In this document: positions 24,363-34,899 of the stretch, in pieces | How positions within the stretch are numbered: the first letter of the stretch is position 1 | How the letters are laid out: every line of letters starts with the position of its first letter | Assembly (NCBI RefSeq): GCF_002099425.1 | Contig: NW_018344159.1 | Span: 4,834,501-4,898,500 of the forward strand | Reading direction: 5' to 3' | DNA from: Phascolarctos cinereus | Lineage: Eukaryota > Chordata > Mammalia > Diprotodontia > Phascolarctidae | Length of the DNA stretch: 64,000 nt | The notes under the pieces: generated by a model | The model's input: only the letters and a program-made list of their open reading frames with translations | Told to the model about the DNA's origin: nothing | The model's database searches: none | Program-made: the position numbers and the translations under genes

Positions 24363-25299
24363 GTGATCACTGCCTTTGATAGTTTGTGAGAGGGGAAAGG
24401 AAAGCCAGACAGTCTGCTATGCCCCTAAGATGTGGGGAAAATAGGTTTCAAAAGGTGCAGAGAAAGCTAGGTGGGATCCTGTGGAGTAAGGGTAAGTCAG
24501 CCCACGAGTGATAGGAAACTCAACAACAACGCGAAGGAAAACAGCTCTAATGAGAAAGAAAAATAGCTGTAAGAAGACAGAGACCTAATGCATAGGAACG
24601 CACTAAATAACTTAGATTTTAATAAAATATGTACAGAACATGGACTCAAGGGTAAATAATAGAGAATGTGAGTATAGTACGATCTTGTAAGAATAATATC
24701 AAGGGCACTAAAATGCAGCATGAGCTGAGACTAGTTAGGAAAGCTAAGGACAAAAAAAAAGACTTTAAAAAAATAATTTTGGGAGAAAAGGACATGAAAA
24801 AGAACAGAACAGCTATTTTGGAGTGAATGTGTTGATAACCTACAAGAGAAAGGTCAGGCTATTGGAATCTTATTTAGCTTGTTCTCTCAGCTGAGAATGA
24901 CCTTTGCCCTGGAAATTACAGAACAAAAATGACCAACAGGAAGTTGATCCCCAAGATAAGTAATGAGGGAGTAAGAGAGCATCTAGTTGCCCTTAATGAA
25001 TTCAAGTCACCTGGCCGAATGAACGACATCCTTGGGCATGGAAAGAACTAGAAGACGTGATCAATGAGCCACTGTCAGGAATATGGGAAAATTTAAGAAC
25101 AGGAAAGGTGTGATAGGACTGGAGAAGGGCAAAAATCCCAGTTTTCAAAAAAGTGAAAAGAACAGAGTCTGGACATTATATGCCAATGAGTGTGACTTCA
25201 GTTCCTGAGAAAATTCTAGCCTGGATCACTAATGCAATTAATCAACACCTGGAAAAGAAAGCAATTGATCACAAAACTTCATCAAGAACAAATCATCCC

Positions 25300-25436
25300 G
25301 GGGCAGCTAGATGGCACAGAGCACCGGCCCTGGAGTCAGGAGGACCTGAGTTCAAATCTGCCCTCAGATGCATGATAAATTAGCTGTGTGACCCTGGGCA
25401 AGTCACTTAACCCCAATTGCCTCATCAAAAAAAAAA
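25300..25436 (+). mobile_element. Marsupial tRNA-derived SINE, short form
   Basis: GGGCAGCTAGATGGCACAGA to CCCCAATTGCCTCATC and poly-A. Host duplication AAGAACAAAT (25284, 25437), restoring the CR1/L3 frame context when removed. Confidence 0.92.
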
Positions 25437-26051
25437 AGAACAAATTATTCCAGGGGAAACTTCCTTCCTTTTTGACAGGGTCACTAAACTTGTAGATGAG
25501 GGGAATGTGCTGGATAAAGTTCTTTTAGACTTTAGGACAGCCCTTGATAAATAATTCCTACATCCTATCCTTGTGGAAAAGGTGGAAAGATGTGGCCTAG
25601 AAGATAATATAATGAGATGGATTGTGACCTGTTTGAATGGCTGGACTCAAAGAGCAGTTAATGGTTCAATATCAAGTTAGCAGGAGGTCTCTAGTAGATT
25701 GCCCTGGTGTTCTATGCTTGACCCTGTGATGTTTGTCCATTCATCACTTAGAGAAAGGCATAGATGGCATCCTCATCAACTTTGCAGATGATATAAGGCT
25801 GGAAGGGATAAACAACACACAGAATGACAGTCAGGATCCACAAAGATCTTGACAGATGAAGTCCTGGAAATCTTTTTTTTTTTTGGCTTTCTCTTTTTAA
25901 TTGATTAGATTATTATTAGACTATTAATTTAGATCTTGAAAGGCAGAGAGTTTTAGGCAGAATTTCTATTAGCGGAAGCATTTCACATTGTTGACCTGCC
26001 CCTTCCTTCTGGATATCTTCTCCCTTGTTGTCCATGATAGTATTCTATGGT

Positions 26052-26192
26052 TCTTTTTGGCTAGGCAGTGGGGTTAAGTGACTTGCCCAGGGTCACACAG
26101 CTAGTAAGTGTCAAGTATCTGAGGTCACATTTGATCTCAGGTCCTCCTGACTCCAAAGCTGGAGCGCTATCCACTGCACCACTTAGCTGCCC
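26052..26192 (-). mobile_element. Marsupial tRNA-derived SINE, short form
   Basis: TTCTTTTTGGCTAGGCAGTG to CCACTTAGCTGCC, inside L2. Confidence 0.88.
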
Positions 26193-26289
26193 CTTCTCTC
26201 CCTCTTTTGTTGGTTTGTTGTCCTCAGTGTGAGTGTCCCTCCAGAGTTCCATCCTCCACGCTCATTGTCATTGTTATCATCATTTTCTT

Positions 26290-26332
26290 CCTCTTTTCTT
26301 CTTCTTCTTCTTCCTCTTCCTCTTCTCCTTCT
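26290..26332. repeat. (TTC)n-rich pyrimidine tract
   Basis: TTCTTCTTCTTC and CTCTTCCTCTTC runs. Confidence 0.85.
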
Positions 26333-26380
26333 TCACACCCTTATCCCTTGCTATTTCATCTACTCCCATAGCTTTAATTA

Positions 26381-26631
26381 GGTGGCACAGTGGATTAAAG
26401 TGCCAGGCCTGGAAGTCAGTAAGACTTATTTTCCTGAGTTCAAATCTGGCCTCAGGCACTTACTAGCTATGTGACCCTGGGCAAGTCACTTCATCCTCTT
26501 TGTCTCAATTTCCTCAGCTGTAAAATTAGCTGAGAAGGAAATGGCAAACCACTTCAGAATCTTTGCCAAAAAAAACCCAAATGGGGTCATGAAGAATTGG
26601 ACCCAACTGAAATGATTAAAAAACAACAAAA
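26381..26631 (+). mobile_element. Marsupial tRNA-derived SINE, long form
   Basis: GGTGGCACAGTGGATTAAAG to GGACCCAACTGAAATGAT and A-rich tail. Target duplication AGCTTTAATTA (26370) versus GGCTTCAATTA (26634), two differences, so moderately old. The first few head bases are missing. Confidence 0.9.
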
Positions 26632-26969
26632 ATGGCTTCAATTACTACCTCTATATAAATGGCTCCCAAATCTATGTAATTCTTCCTTAAAGTTCTAGTC
26701 CTACATCTCCTTAATCAACTAATAGATATGTCAGCATGGCTGAATGTATCACTGCCACCTCAAATTCAACCTGTCCAAAACTGAACTCATCTTCTCTCTA
26801 TCCCCAAATCTGTCCTTTCTCTTAATTTCCCTATTTATGTTGACGACATCACTATTCTATTTATAGAAGTCTGCACACACTATCCAATCAACTCCCAACT
26901 GCTATCAGTATATAGGATCATAAGTTCATAGATTTAAGGAAAGGTCCTTAGAGGGGAAGGGAAGGAAAG

Positions 26970-27145
26970 GGATAAGCATTTATATAGCATTTATTATATG
27001 CCAGGCACTGTGCTGAGTGCTTTATAAAAATGATTTTATCTGATCCTCACAGCAAGGCTGTGAGGTAGGTGATACAACACCCTTATTTTATAGAGGAGGA
27101 CACTATAGGCTCAGACAAGTTAAATGATTTGCCCAAGATGTTGTT
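26970..27145 (-). mobile_element. MIR/MIR3-like SINE, minus
   Basis: TATATGCCAGGCACTGTGCT, GATCCTCACAGCAAGGCTGT, TTAAATGATTTGCCCAAGAT. Confidence 0.65.
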
Positions 27146-27224
27146 CTGGGAGCAATATCCCTTGGTCTTCCCATCCTCATGCACGATAGATCTTTCGGGT
27201 TTTGTTTTGTATCATCTTTGTGTA

Positions 27225-27345
27225 TGAGTTGTTGTGCCTTTATTAGACAGTAAGATCTCTGAGAATCTGAACTGTGGACATTTTTCACCTTATCTTTAAC
27301 ATCCAGCATAGGGCCCTGCACCCAGTGGGCACATTTATAAACAAT
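27225..27345 (+). mobile_element. L2 tail fragment
   Basis: CAGTAAGATCTCTGAGAATC, ATCCAGCATAGGGCCCTGCA. Confidence 0.5.
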
Positions 27346-27455
27346 CAACAAGTATTTTAAGTGCCTACTAGGTGCCAAGCCAGGCACAGGAGACATAAAG
27401 ACGAAAACAGAAATAAGAACCTAAACAAACAAAACTCTCAAGGAGTTTTATGTTG
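27346..27455 (-). mobile_element. L2 tail fragment, minus
   Basis: CAATCAACAAGTATTTTAAG, ACTAGGTGCCAAGCCAGGCA, then CTCTCAAGGAGTTTTATG: a second L2 tail facing the preceding one. Confidence 0.6.
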
Positions 27456-27642
27456 AATTCTAGATAATAATTGTTTATTGAATGAATGAGAGGAACAAGG
27501 AAGTGGAAGCAGCTAGGAGACAATCTGAGGGCACTCAGCATACCTACAGTAAAGTTGACAGGAGGATGAGGGCAGAAACTTTGGAAATCAGTGAAACCCG
27601 GTTTTGCTCAAGGCCACAAACCCAAAGAAAACAAGTGAATGG

Positions 27643-28336
27643 GAGATGGCAGAGTAAGAAGTAAGTCTCTCTCACCCTCCCTTACTGACCTCTGAAAACC
27701 CAGAAAAAAATCACCCCAGGAAAAACCTGGAACAGCTGAACCAGCAGAAAGACAGGGTTCAGCAGTCTTATAGCCCAGGAAGCTTGGGGGAATTAATGGG
27801 AAAGGCCCCTCTTGCTCTGGGGGCCAGGAGAAATACAGGACGGGAGGTGTCACAGCAAGCCAGTGGCAAGCCCCACCTCAGCATACCAGATCCTGAGCCC
27901 CAAGCTGGTGGAGCAGGCAAGCACCAACACCAGGACCCACAGAGTACAGGCCTCTGTACAGGCAGGGGAACCGGTAGGCACCAGCTTGGAAAACCACCAC
28001 ATGTGCCTGCTTTCTCCAGCAGCCAAATCTCCCAGTACCTCAGCACAACTCTGGGAAGCACAACTCCAGGAGGCAAAGCTCCAGGCTGCCAGACATTCTC
28101 TAGCAGTCAAACATTTGAGTGCAAGGCCCAGGTGAGCAGGAGCCAAACATACCAGTGCAAGGCCTGGGTAAGCAGGCATCCCCCAGGCCCAGACTCTCCA
28201 CCCCCACCCTGAGAGCTCCAGGGTTGCTGACCCCAGCCCAGTACCAGGTAAGCTGCCAGAACCCTACAGCTTCCAGCTGCCAACACCTGAGACCCCAGCA
28301 CACAAAGCCAGTGACCAGGTCCCAGGCTCCCAGGAC
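27643..28336 (+). mobile_element. GC-rich flanked element, possibly L1 5'-UTR derived
   Basis: The only long GC-rich block in the window. Its start (GAGATGGCAGAGTAAGAAG) and the AACAGCTGAACCAGCAGAAA motif resemble marsupial L1 5' leaders. Flanked by near-identical 18-bp repeats (27625-27642 AAGAAAACAAGTGAATGG; 28337-28354 AAGAAAACAAATGGATGG). No poly-A at the 3' end. Several overlapping open frames occur on both strands because stops are rare in this composition; none resembles a protein I know. Contains an adjacent 36-bp tandem pair at 28105-28140 and 28141-28176. Confidence 0.45.
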
Positions 28337-29844
28337 AAGAAAACAAATGGATGGCAAAATATCTGCTCTGGACTTAAGTAAGATGTTTGGTGAAAAGTGA
28401 ATGTTTCTTTTAAGAGCAGTTACCTTGTTTCTGAACATTTCCACAACTGCACATATATTTGCTATATCAATGGCATAATTTCATTGTGACAGCAGAAACA
28501 GAGTCCCTGGGAAGTTGCACCCCACCGTCTTCACCGGTGAGGGCAGCCTAGGAGAATGGAAATAGAGCCCAACTTCCCATGGTATTCAAGGGTATCATGG
28601 CTACATGCAGACCTCATAAGGACATTTACCACATGCCATTTCTCCAGCTTTTTCTTTCTAGTCAGTCAGTTTCTGACTAGATTTTTTTTTTAAACCTGAT
28701 GTTCTGTTCCTAACACTTAATAGGATTTCCCTTTGTTTGGTTTAGAACTAGGAAGAATGTCCTCTATTTACAAGACTGGACCTTTAGAAGATAAAGATTT
28801 AAGTAGCTTTGCCCATATTTGCTTCAGTCCCCAAAATGTGCAAGACTCAAAAAGTGATAGAGTACCTCTTTGTCTCCAGTTGGCTAATTCTTGTTGTTGT
28901 TCATAAATGTTTGGATCCTATCTTTTATCAGTAGGTTGACTTGGGGAGGTGTTTGATGGATAGCTATTTGCTATTCCGGGCAAAAATTACAGGTCTGTCC
29001 ACTTTACCACCAGGGAATTAAAAACACAAACAACAACAAAAAAAGACTTACAGCAGTCATTAGGTAATGCCAAACTAGCTGACCCCTGCCGACTAGGACA
29101 GACAAAGCTCACCCCTGACTGAGTATTGTATAGGGCTCTCCAGTTTACCTACCCTCACAGAAGTAAAGTAGGAAATCTCCATTGGGTGTATTTTAAGACA
29201 ATGGATTAGCTTTGTTTGTCTAGAAGTGAAACAGACATCAATTCCAGTTTAAAGGTGTTCATTTCCCTAAGGCTGGTTAAGTGAGTGGGGAAGAGTTAAA
29301 CTAACTTTTTGGAGGAAACCTAGTTTTATAGTTATAAAGAACTCAGCAATAAGGACAACCTTCTACAAAGTTTTACTCTTTTTTCTAACGTCCAACTGAC
29401 CTTTTAATAATACAACAAAAACGCTTATTAGAAGTTTTTTGGTTGCTGTTAAATAATAAGCAGATATAATGCAATATTTAGTAATCTTCTAAGCAGTCGG
29501 GCCAGCACCATCCCATTAATTCTTTAAAAATTGCTTCTACTAGTGGTGTGTTATGCTGATAGCAGTAGAAATAGATGTATGAAGGCTGATTACATTGCTG
29601 ATATTTGTTTTTCACCTTAACTATAACATGCATGGTTGTGAAGCTGGTTTCCTCAACTTTTTACTTCAGAGATGCTCCCTGGTGAGAGAAAGTTATTTCA
29701 GAAAGAAAACTTAAGATGACATTGCAGACATGAAAAATAACGAGATTTCCTCTTGCAGAATCTATCATGCCTTGAGGTATTTCAGATTTCAAAGCATTTC
29801 CCTAAATGCCAAATTAAAGGAACATGGGTAAGAACAAATGGCTG

Positions 29845-30160
29845 AAAGGACCCATGATGAAAAATGCTATCCACCTCCAGAAAGAGAAGGATTGCACTCT
29901 GAGCGCAGATTGAAAGACATCTTTTTTTACTTTCTCTATTTTTCTTTTCATTTCTTTTTTTTGGTCTATGTTTTCTTTTATAACATGATTAATGCAGAAA
30001 TAAATGTTTTGCATGACCTGTCATGCATAACTGATATCAAATTACTTGCCTTCTCAAGGAAGGGTATGCAGCAGGTGGGGGGAGGAAAAGAATTTGGAAC
30101 TCAAAATGTTGAAATAATTTTTTTACATATAATTGGGAAATATTTAATGAAATAAATACT
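29845..30160 (+). mobile_element. L1 3' UTR
   Basis: CATGATGAAAAATGCTATCC, ATAACTGATATCAAATTACT, GAATTTGGAACTCAAAATG, TTTACATATAATTGGGAAA: the marsupial-type L1 tail, 5'-truncated. Confidence 0.75.
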
Positions 30161-30167
30161 ATGTGTA

Positions 30168-30203
30168 TATGTACACACACACACATATATATAAAATATA
30201 TAT
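30168..30203. repeat. (CA)n then (TA)n
   Basis: Simple repeat directly after the L1 tail. Confidence 0.85.
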
Positions 30204-30344
30204 GTTAAAAGAACACACGGCTGGCTTAGAAAACAATGCAGATTTACTTTAAAATGCTCTAGCCCAGTGGTCTCCAAATTTTTTTGACATGTCACCTAAC
30301 AGTATAAATTGTTTGTGCACACACTCCCGGTGTCTGTATACTAA

Positions 30345-30510
30345 ATGTAGAGCTGGTCTTGGAGTCAGGGAGACTTGGGTTCAAGTCTGGTCTCTGAAAT
30401 GAAGCAACTTTCTAAAACTTTTAAGTTGCAAAGGTCACAATATGCATGGAAAGAGGAATATTCACCCAGGAAGTTCCTCTACCAATGTAATCACAGACCC
30501 AGTCTTTATC
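30345..30510 (+). mobile_element. MIR-related SINE with CCAATGTAAT tail
   Basis: GTCAGGGAGACTTGGGTTCA then GGAAGTTCCTCTACCAATGT and AATCACAGACCC. Confidence 0.6.
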
Positions 30511-30797
30511 ACCATATAGATGCACTGCTGTACTAATAAGTCTACTATAAAACACACACCAAAACAAATTTTAAGAGGATGAGGTAAAGATGAAGTAAAA
30601 TAAAAATATTATTTATCATCAGTATGCAAATCTTTGCTTTCACTAAGAATTATTTTAGTGAGAGCAATGTGATTGAATTGCTTTATTATTTTTCAAAATA
30701 TTTTTATAGGAGCTCCTAAATTTCCTCAAAGAAAGATCCAAATCTCCACTGTCAACCTCTCAGAGTAGTGAGCTTCTATTTTATTTTTCTTCAGGAT

Positions 30798-31033
30798 AGC
30801 TGTTGTCATTCTGTCATGTCTGACACTTTGTGACCCCATGGACCATAGCACACCAATACTGTCCAGGAAGTATTCTTGGCAAAGATGCTGGAGTGGTTTG
30901 CCATTTCCTTCTCCAGTGAAATAAGGCAGAGATTAAGTGACTTGACCCTGGGTCACATCTGAGGCTGAATTTGAACTCAGATCTTTCTGACTTCAGGCCC
31001 AGCACTGTATCCACTGAGCCACCTAGCTGCCTC
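30798..31033 (-). mobile_element. Marsupial tRNA-derived SINE, long form (variant)
   Basis: AGCTGTTGTCATTCTGTCAT to GAGCCACCTAGCTGCC. Carries an extra CCATGGACCATAGCACACCA segment also hinted at in the copy near 58800, suggesting a subfamily. Confidence 0.88.
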
Positions 31034-31954
31034 CATCCAGAGAGCTAGATGACTTCTAATGAATGGAAATGGAAGAAAAAAATCATTTATTAGGTGCTTA
31101 TGTTACAAAAATGAAGACTGTTGCTGCTATACATGTTTGAATTTTAATAGAGAATACAACACATATAGGGAAGTGATCCTTTGATTCAGAAAGTTACCAG
31201 GGGAAATTGTGGGAAGGGGAGATAGTGAGTAAGGGAGTACATCTCATTCAGGAACAAAGGCAGAGTTTATTTGATCAAGGTTCCTAATTTCAGAACTGGA
31301 ACAGGGCAGGAAGGGTATGAGGCTACTGGCTAGCAGACTGTGAACAAAGTAGACGGAAAGGAGGGAGTGAAGTGAAGCATGTCTGGGGCTTTCCTGAATT
31401 AGTGTTCCAGGAGACTTGATTACCAATCTGGAGGCCCCAGGGCAAAAGTTCTTTCAGGATTTGGTCTCTGGTGACATATCCAGAGAATAGGGAAAGAAGG
31501 TCTCTTTTTGTTCTACATATATGATCATCAGGTAATGTATGTAACCTGTGATCATTTGACATACAGACCAAGTGAGGGCACCTGTGTCAATCTGTATAAT
31601 AAATAGCAATGATCATTTAACTAATTAAAGGTTAATTTCTTTTTTTATTAAAAAAAACCAACTTTGTACCAACATTTATACTTTGTTTTCTCCCAAGTGC
31701 ATCACGTACCAATCATACCTTGCACTAATCACATCCTGTTAATCAGCAGCTGGTTTACTGTAAACAAATACCAGGGCTAATTAGAATCCAGATCTTTCCC
31801 TTAGCAAGGAAAGCACATTGAGAGAGAACCTACTTGTTTTCAAAAGTCAGGTTATAAGAATTCTAGGCAAGAGAGAGAAGTTGATTGGAAGGAACCTCCT
31901 TAATTTATTGTGTCAACTGTTATCTAAAATATACAGGTAGGCATATTTCAGTAG

Positions 31955-32140
31955 CTATGCTAGAATGCTGATTGGGGGTTCAAATACCCCCTCTGACTCT
32001 GACTCTTGTCTGGGATTCTGGGCAAGTTGTTTAATCTCCCTTGACCTCAGTTTCATCATCAATATCGTAGAATGAGTGGCATAGACTAAATGGCTTCTGA
32101 GGTCCTTTCCAGGCCCGAGTGTATGAACTTTTCTGGAAGT
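31955..32140 (+). mobile_element. MIR-like SINE
   Basis: GGGATTCTGGGCAAGTTG, GACCTCAGTTTCATCATCAA, TTCTGAGGTCCTTTCCAGG. Confidence 0.6.
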
Positions 32141-32536
32141 ACTGCCTGATTCTGTATCTTTCACCTTTATCCCACTGATAGATAAAAAGGCAAACACAAT
32201 TCTTCAGGCACTTTTTTTTTTAAAGAAAATCATGCAATGAGCCAATCTCTAAGCTCTTAATCTGTGACATTTTTGGACATATTTGGTAGTTGCTCACATT
32301 CTTTTCTTCAGTCAGAGAGTTTTGTAGGAACACTTTGATCTTGGGCCACCTTCCCATCTTTCTTGTGTTTGGGGTATATCTAAACTGTTAGATTGTTGTT
32401 ATCTTCTTCTTTTACAGGAGCTTCTAAATTTATCAGCAGATCTAGTTATTCATTCAAATGGTCCTCAGGTGGCTGCAATGGGGGAGTGATTTCCTCACAA
32501 GTCTCTGAAGAGCCCATGGCTTGAGTTAATATTTAC

Positions 32537-32752
32537 CTGCAGACACTGGGTAGGAGCAACATCAGAGATCATATCCCGGATTGGTTCAAAGGGCCGTTCC
32601 ACCTGCATACCCAGCCATTTTCCATTTTCTTTAGTTTCATCTGAGTGAGCTCTATAGCCTGGAATACTCGGCAGCCACACTTCAGCAGAATGATAAAGAC
32701 AGTTCCTGAAGGGCTCAGACCAAGACTTAGAGTCCACATAGAAAACCGAGAG
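32537..32752 (-). other. Exon-like open frame of unknown identity
   Basis: 216 nt bounded by TTTAAACAG and GTAAAT, open for 72 codons and inside a 95-codon frame. It begins LSVFYVDSKSWSEPFRN and ends DMISDVAPTQCLQ. The composition looks protein-like, but I do not recognise a family. The pyrimidine tract before the AG is weak. Splicing it between the two flanking DLGAP1 exons would put it in a frame that meets a stop, so it is not a DLGAP1 cassette. Could be a fragment of an old mobile-element gene, a retrocopy, or chance. Confidence 0.2.
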
Positions 32753-32807
32753 CTGTTTAAAGATGAAGTTTAAGCACCTCACTCTTTCTCTTACAACAGT
32801 CTATCAG

Positions 32808-33030
32808 TCCACAAGCATTTATTAAGTACTTGCTATGTGTTAAAATGAGCTAGGGACGGAAATGGCAAATCAGTCTAGTATCTTTGCCAAGAAAACCCCA
32901 AATGGAGCCACACATCCGACATGACTGAAAAACAACATGTACCCGGCACTGTACTAAGGGCTGGAGATATAAATTCAAGCAAAAAGAAAGGTGGTCCTTC
33001 TCCTGTATTCTAATAGGGGAAGACAACACA
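32808..33030 (-). mobile_element. L2 3' end, minus, with a SINE tail inserted
   Basis: CCACAAGCATTTATTAAG and, after the insertion, CCGGCACTGTACTAAGGGCT and TCCTGTATTCTAATAGGGG. Confidence 0.7.
32843..32936 (+). mobile_element. 5'-truncated marsupial SINE (tail only)
   Basis: AAAATGAGCTAGGGACGGAA, CTTTGCCAAGAAAACCCCAA, ACATGACTGAAAAACAAC: only the last ~95 bp of the long form. Confidence 0.75.
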
Positions 33031-33120
33031 TGGAAGAGGCACTGAGAAGTGAAGATGAGGAGCGGTACTAAGTCTGCAGAAGGAGGGATTGCTGGTCTGG
33101 ACTATTGCTTAAAACAGAAA

Positions 33121-33326
33121 TTCTGGAAAAACTACCAATGAGAGAGGGAGCCCACGGTAGCTGAATGAAGGGGGCAACTGAGGCATGGGGTCATAGTTCA
33201 GAGAAGGAGAGAAGGCCCGGTTGTGCCCTTTTCCAAACTAGTGGTTCTGGGAAGAACTAACCAATGGGAGAAGGGGCTTGCAGGAACAGTTTGAGGAGTA
33301 ACTGAGGCACGGTGGTGAAATTCAGA
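33121..33326. repeat. Diverged tandem duplication, unit about 124 bp
   Basis: 33121-33204 and 33245-33326 share TTCTGG, ACT(A)ACCAATG, GAGAAGGGG-like, AACTGAGGCA and ATTCAGA in the same order, roughly three quarters identical by eye. Confidence 0.55.
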
Positions 33327-33554
33327 AAACTAAACTGTAAGGAGTCGTCTGCAGAGCTGAGTAGGACACAGGAATCTGTCCCCTTCCCATTCTCCACCTT
33401 AATTTTCTGCCTCTTTCTCAATACCTTGATACTGATCCCAGTTAAGGACAATCTTTCTTTGGAAATAATTTCTACATTCACTCTCCTCTGGTTCATAGTG
33501 TCCTTGGATATTTCTACACTGATAGGGTTCTGTATCACTGACCTCTATTATTTA

Positions 33555-34025
33555 AAGCCCTTCACTCTCTGGTCCTAAAACTAACTTCGTAGCTTTATAA
33601 CACGACTCCCTTTCACACACATTATGGTCTAGCCCTTCTGGCCTTCTTATCATTCCTCATACACGGCAGCCATTCTGCCCCGCTTTGTGCCTTTGTATGG
33701 ACTGTTCCTTGCTACTGGAATTCACTCCTCCTTTACTTCTGCCTCTGTGAATCCTCAGTTTCCCTCAAAGCTCAGCTCAAGCACCAGCTTTTCCACAAAG
33801 TCTTTCTTTCTTGATCCTCCTAGCTGCAAGTGCCACCTCCCGCCTTACCTTGTATTTATTTTGTATATCATTACAGTTCATGTTTTATACACACACACAC
33901 ACACACACATACACACACACCCCTCCAGGAGGGCAGGGGCTGTTGCATTTATGCTATTGTATCTGCAGGGCCTTGCAGAGTGACTGGTATACAGCAGGTG
34001 CTCATTGACGGGTTGACTGTCACCT
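33555..34025 (+). mobile_element. L2 3' region
   Basis: AAAGCCCTTCACTCTCTGGT, TTCCCTCAAAGCTCAGCTCA, CACAAAGTCTTTCTTTCTTG, GGAGGGCAGGGGCTGTTGC. A CA run splits it at 33888-33921. Confidence 0.8.
33888..33921. repeat. (CA)n microsatellite
   Basis: About 16 CA units, one interruption. Confidence 0.95.
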
Positions 34026-34284
34026 TCCACCATCCTTGATGGGCTTCACATCCTAGCTTCCCTGGTTCCAAGAGTGGCCAGGCTGCCCTGGACTCGGCTC
34101 TACCTTCAGCTTCTACCTCGTCGGCTGTTCCTATTGCCTCTACATTGTCAGGGTGCTGGCCCCAATCTGGCTGCTGCCTGCCCTGGACCTTTCATTCAGC
34201 CTACATCTATTTTCATGGCCCCCAATTCCCATGATGGGCCCCATGCTACACATTCCCCTTAAACCAAGTGAGAGCATACTCTAA

Positions 34285-34385
34285 ATCCTATGATCCTAAT
34301 ACTTGCATTACCCACCTCACAGTTTTGTTGTGAGGAGAAAACTTTGCAAACCTTCAAGTGCTATGTAAATGCGAGTTATTACTTT
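34285..34385 (+). mobile_element. MIR 3' end
   Basis: GTTTTGTTGTGAGGAGAAAA then AAGTGCTATGTAAATGCGAG. Confidence 0.6.
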
Positions 34386-34899
34386 TCCACTATATAAATA
34401 ACACCCTTCCTGTGTTTCATTTTCTTCATTTAGAAAAAGGATTAGCACCTATGGCTCTTTGGCAAGACCCAGTCCTGCAAATAGCCTGAATTTTCCTTTC
34501 CATGTAGGGGGAAGCCAGCTGACAAAGTAAGATGGAATGTTTTAGGTGAATTTATGAGCGGCCAGGCAACTGTTCTGCACCCTTCTGCAAGGGTGCAGCT
34601 GCTTTGTAAATGCCTTGGGCAGTAGAGAAGCAAAAGGGGAGGGAAAAGATTACAGTGATTTCCTAGTGCTTATTTTAGGAGAGATTTTCTTGGGTAGCAT
34701 ATGTCTACACACTGTAAGCATGCTGAGCAAGCCTGTTCCCCCTCGGCTCCTGGTCACTGATTAGCCTGAGTTGGTAGAGGATAGGCATCCTTTGATGCAC
34801 CCCAGCTTATGCCAGTGAGTAGACTAAGAGAATACTCCAGGCAAGATAGTGCTGGGGAAGAAGAAGACAGAGGGCTTCTTTAATTCAACTTTAACAAGA

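Larger units (their letters stand above)
23530..25870 (+). mobile_element. CR1/L3-type LINE, about 2.2 kb, decayed
   Basis: 23990-24240 resembles an endonuclease region (frame with YRPPGQKE). 24790-25870 resembles the reverse transcriptase region, with traces such as VFKKVKRTESGHYMPMSVTS, FDRVTKLVDEGNVLDKV and FADDIRL (the catalytic FADD motif). Many stops. It contains a MIR-like patch (24285) and a SINE (25300). The 5' border is uncertain and could reach 22980. Confidence 0.65.
25985..26930 (+). mobile_element. L2 ORF fragment with two SINE insertions
   Basis: TTCACATTGTTGACCTGCCC, then after the SINEs a GGCTTCAATTACTACCTCTA block that reads FNYYLY.NGSQIY, aligning to the Y-A-D-D-S-Q-I catalytic region, and AACTGAACTCATCTTCTCTC. 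Diverged. Confidence 0.6.

Noticed and set aside
27784-28444. Overlapping open frames of 79-142 residues on both strands
   Set aside because: They lie in one GC-rich element with few stops, have repetitive Gln/Pro/Ser-rich translations, and no domain. Overlap on both strands in several frames is a composition effect.
32537-32752. Cassette exon of DLGAP1
   Set aside because: Splicing after the 92-nt exon puts it in a frame that reaches a stop before the end, so it is not a coding cassette there.
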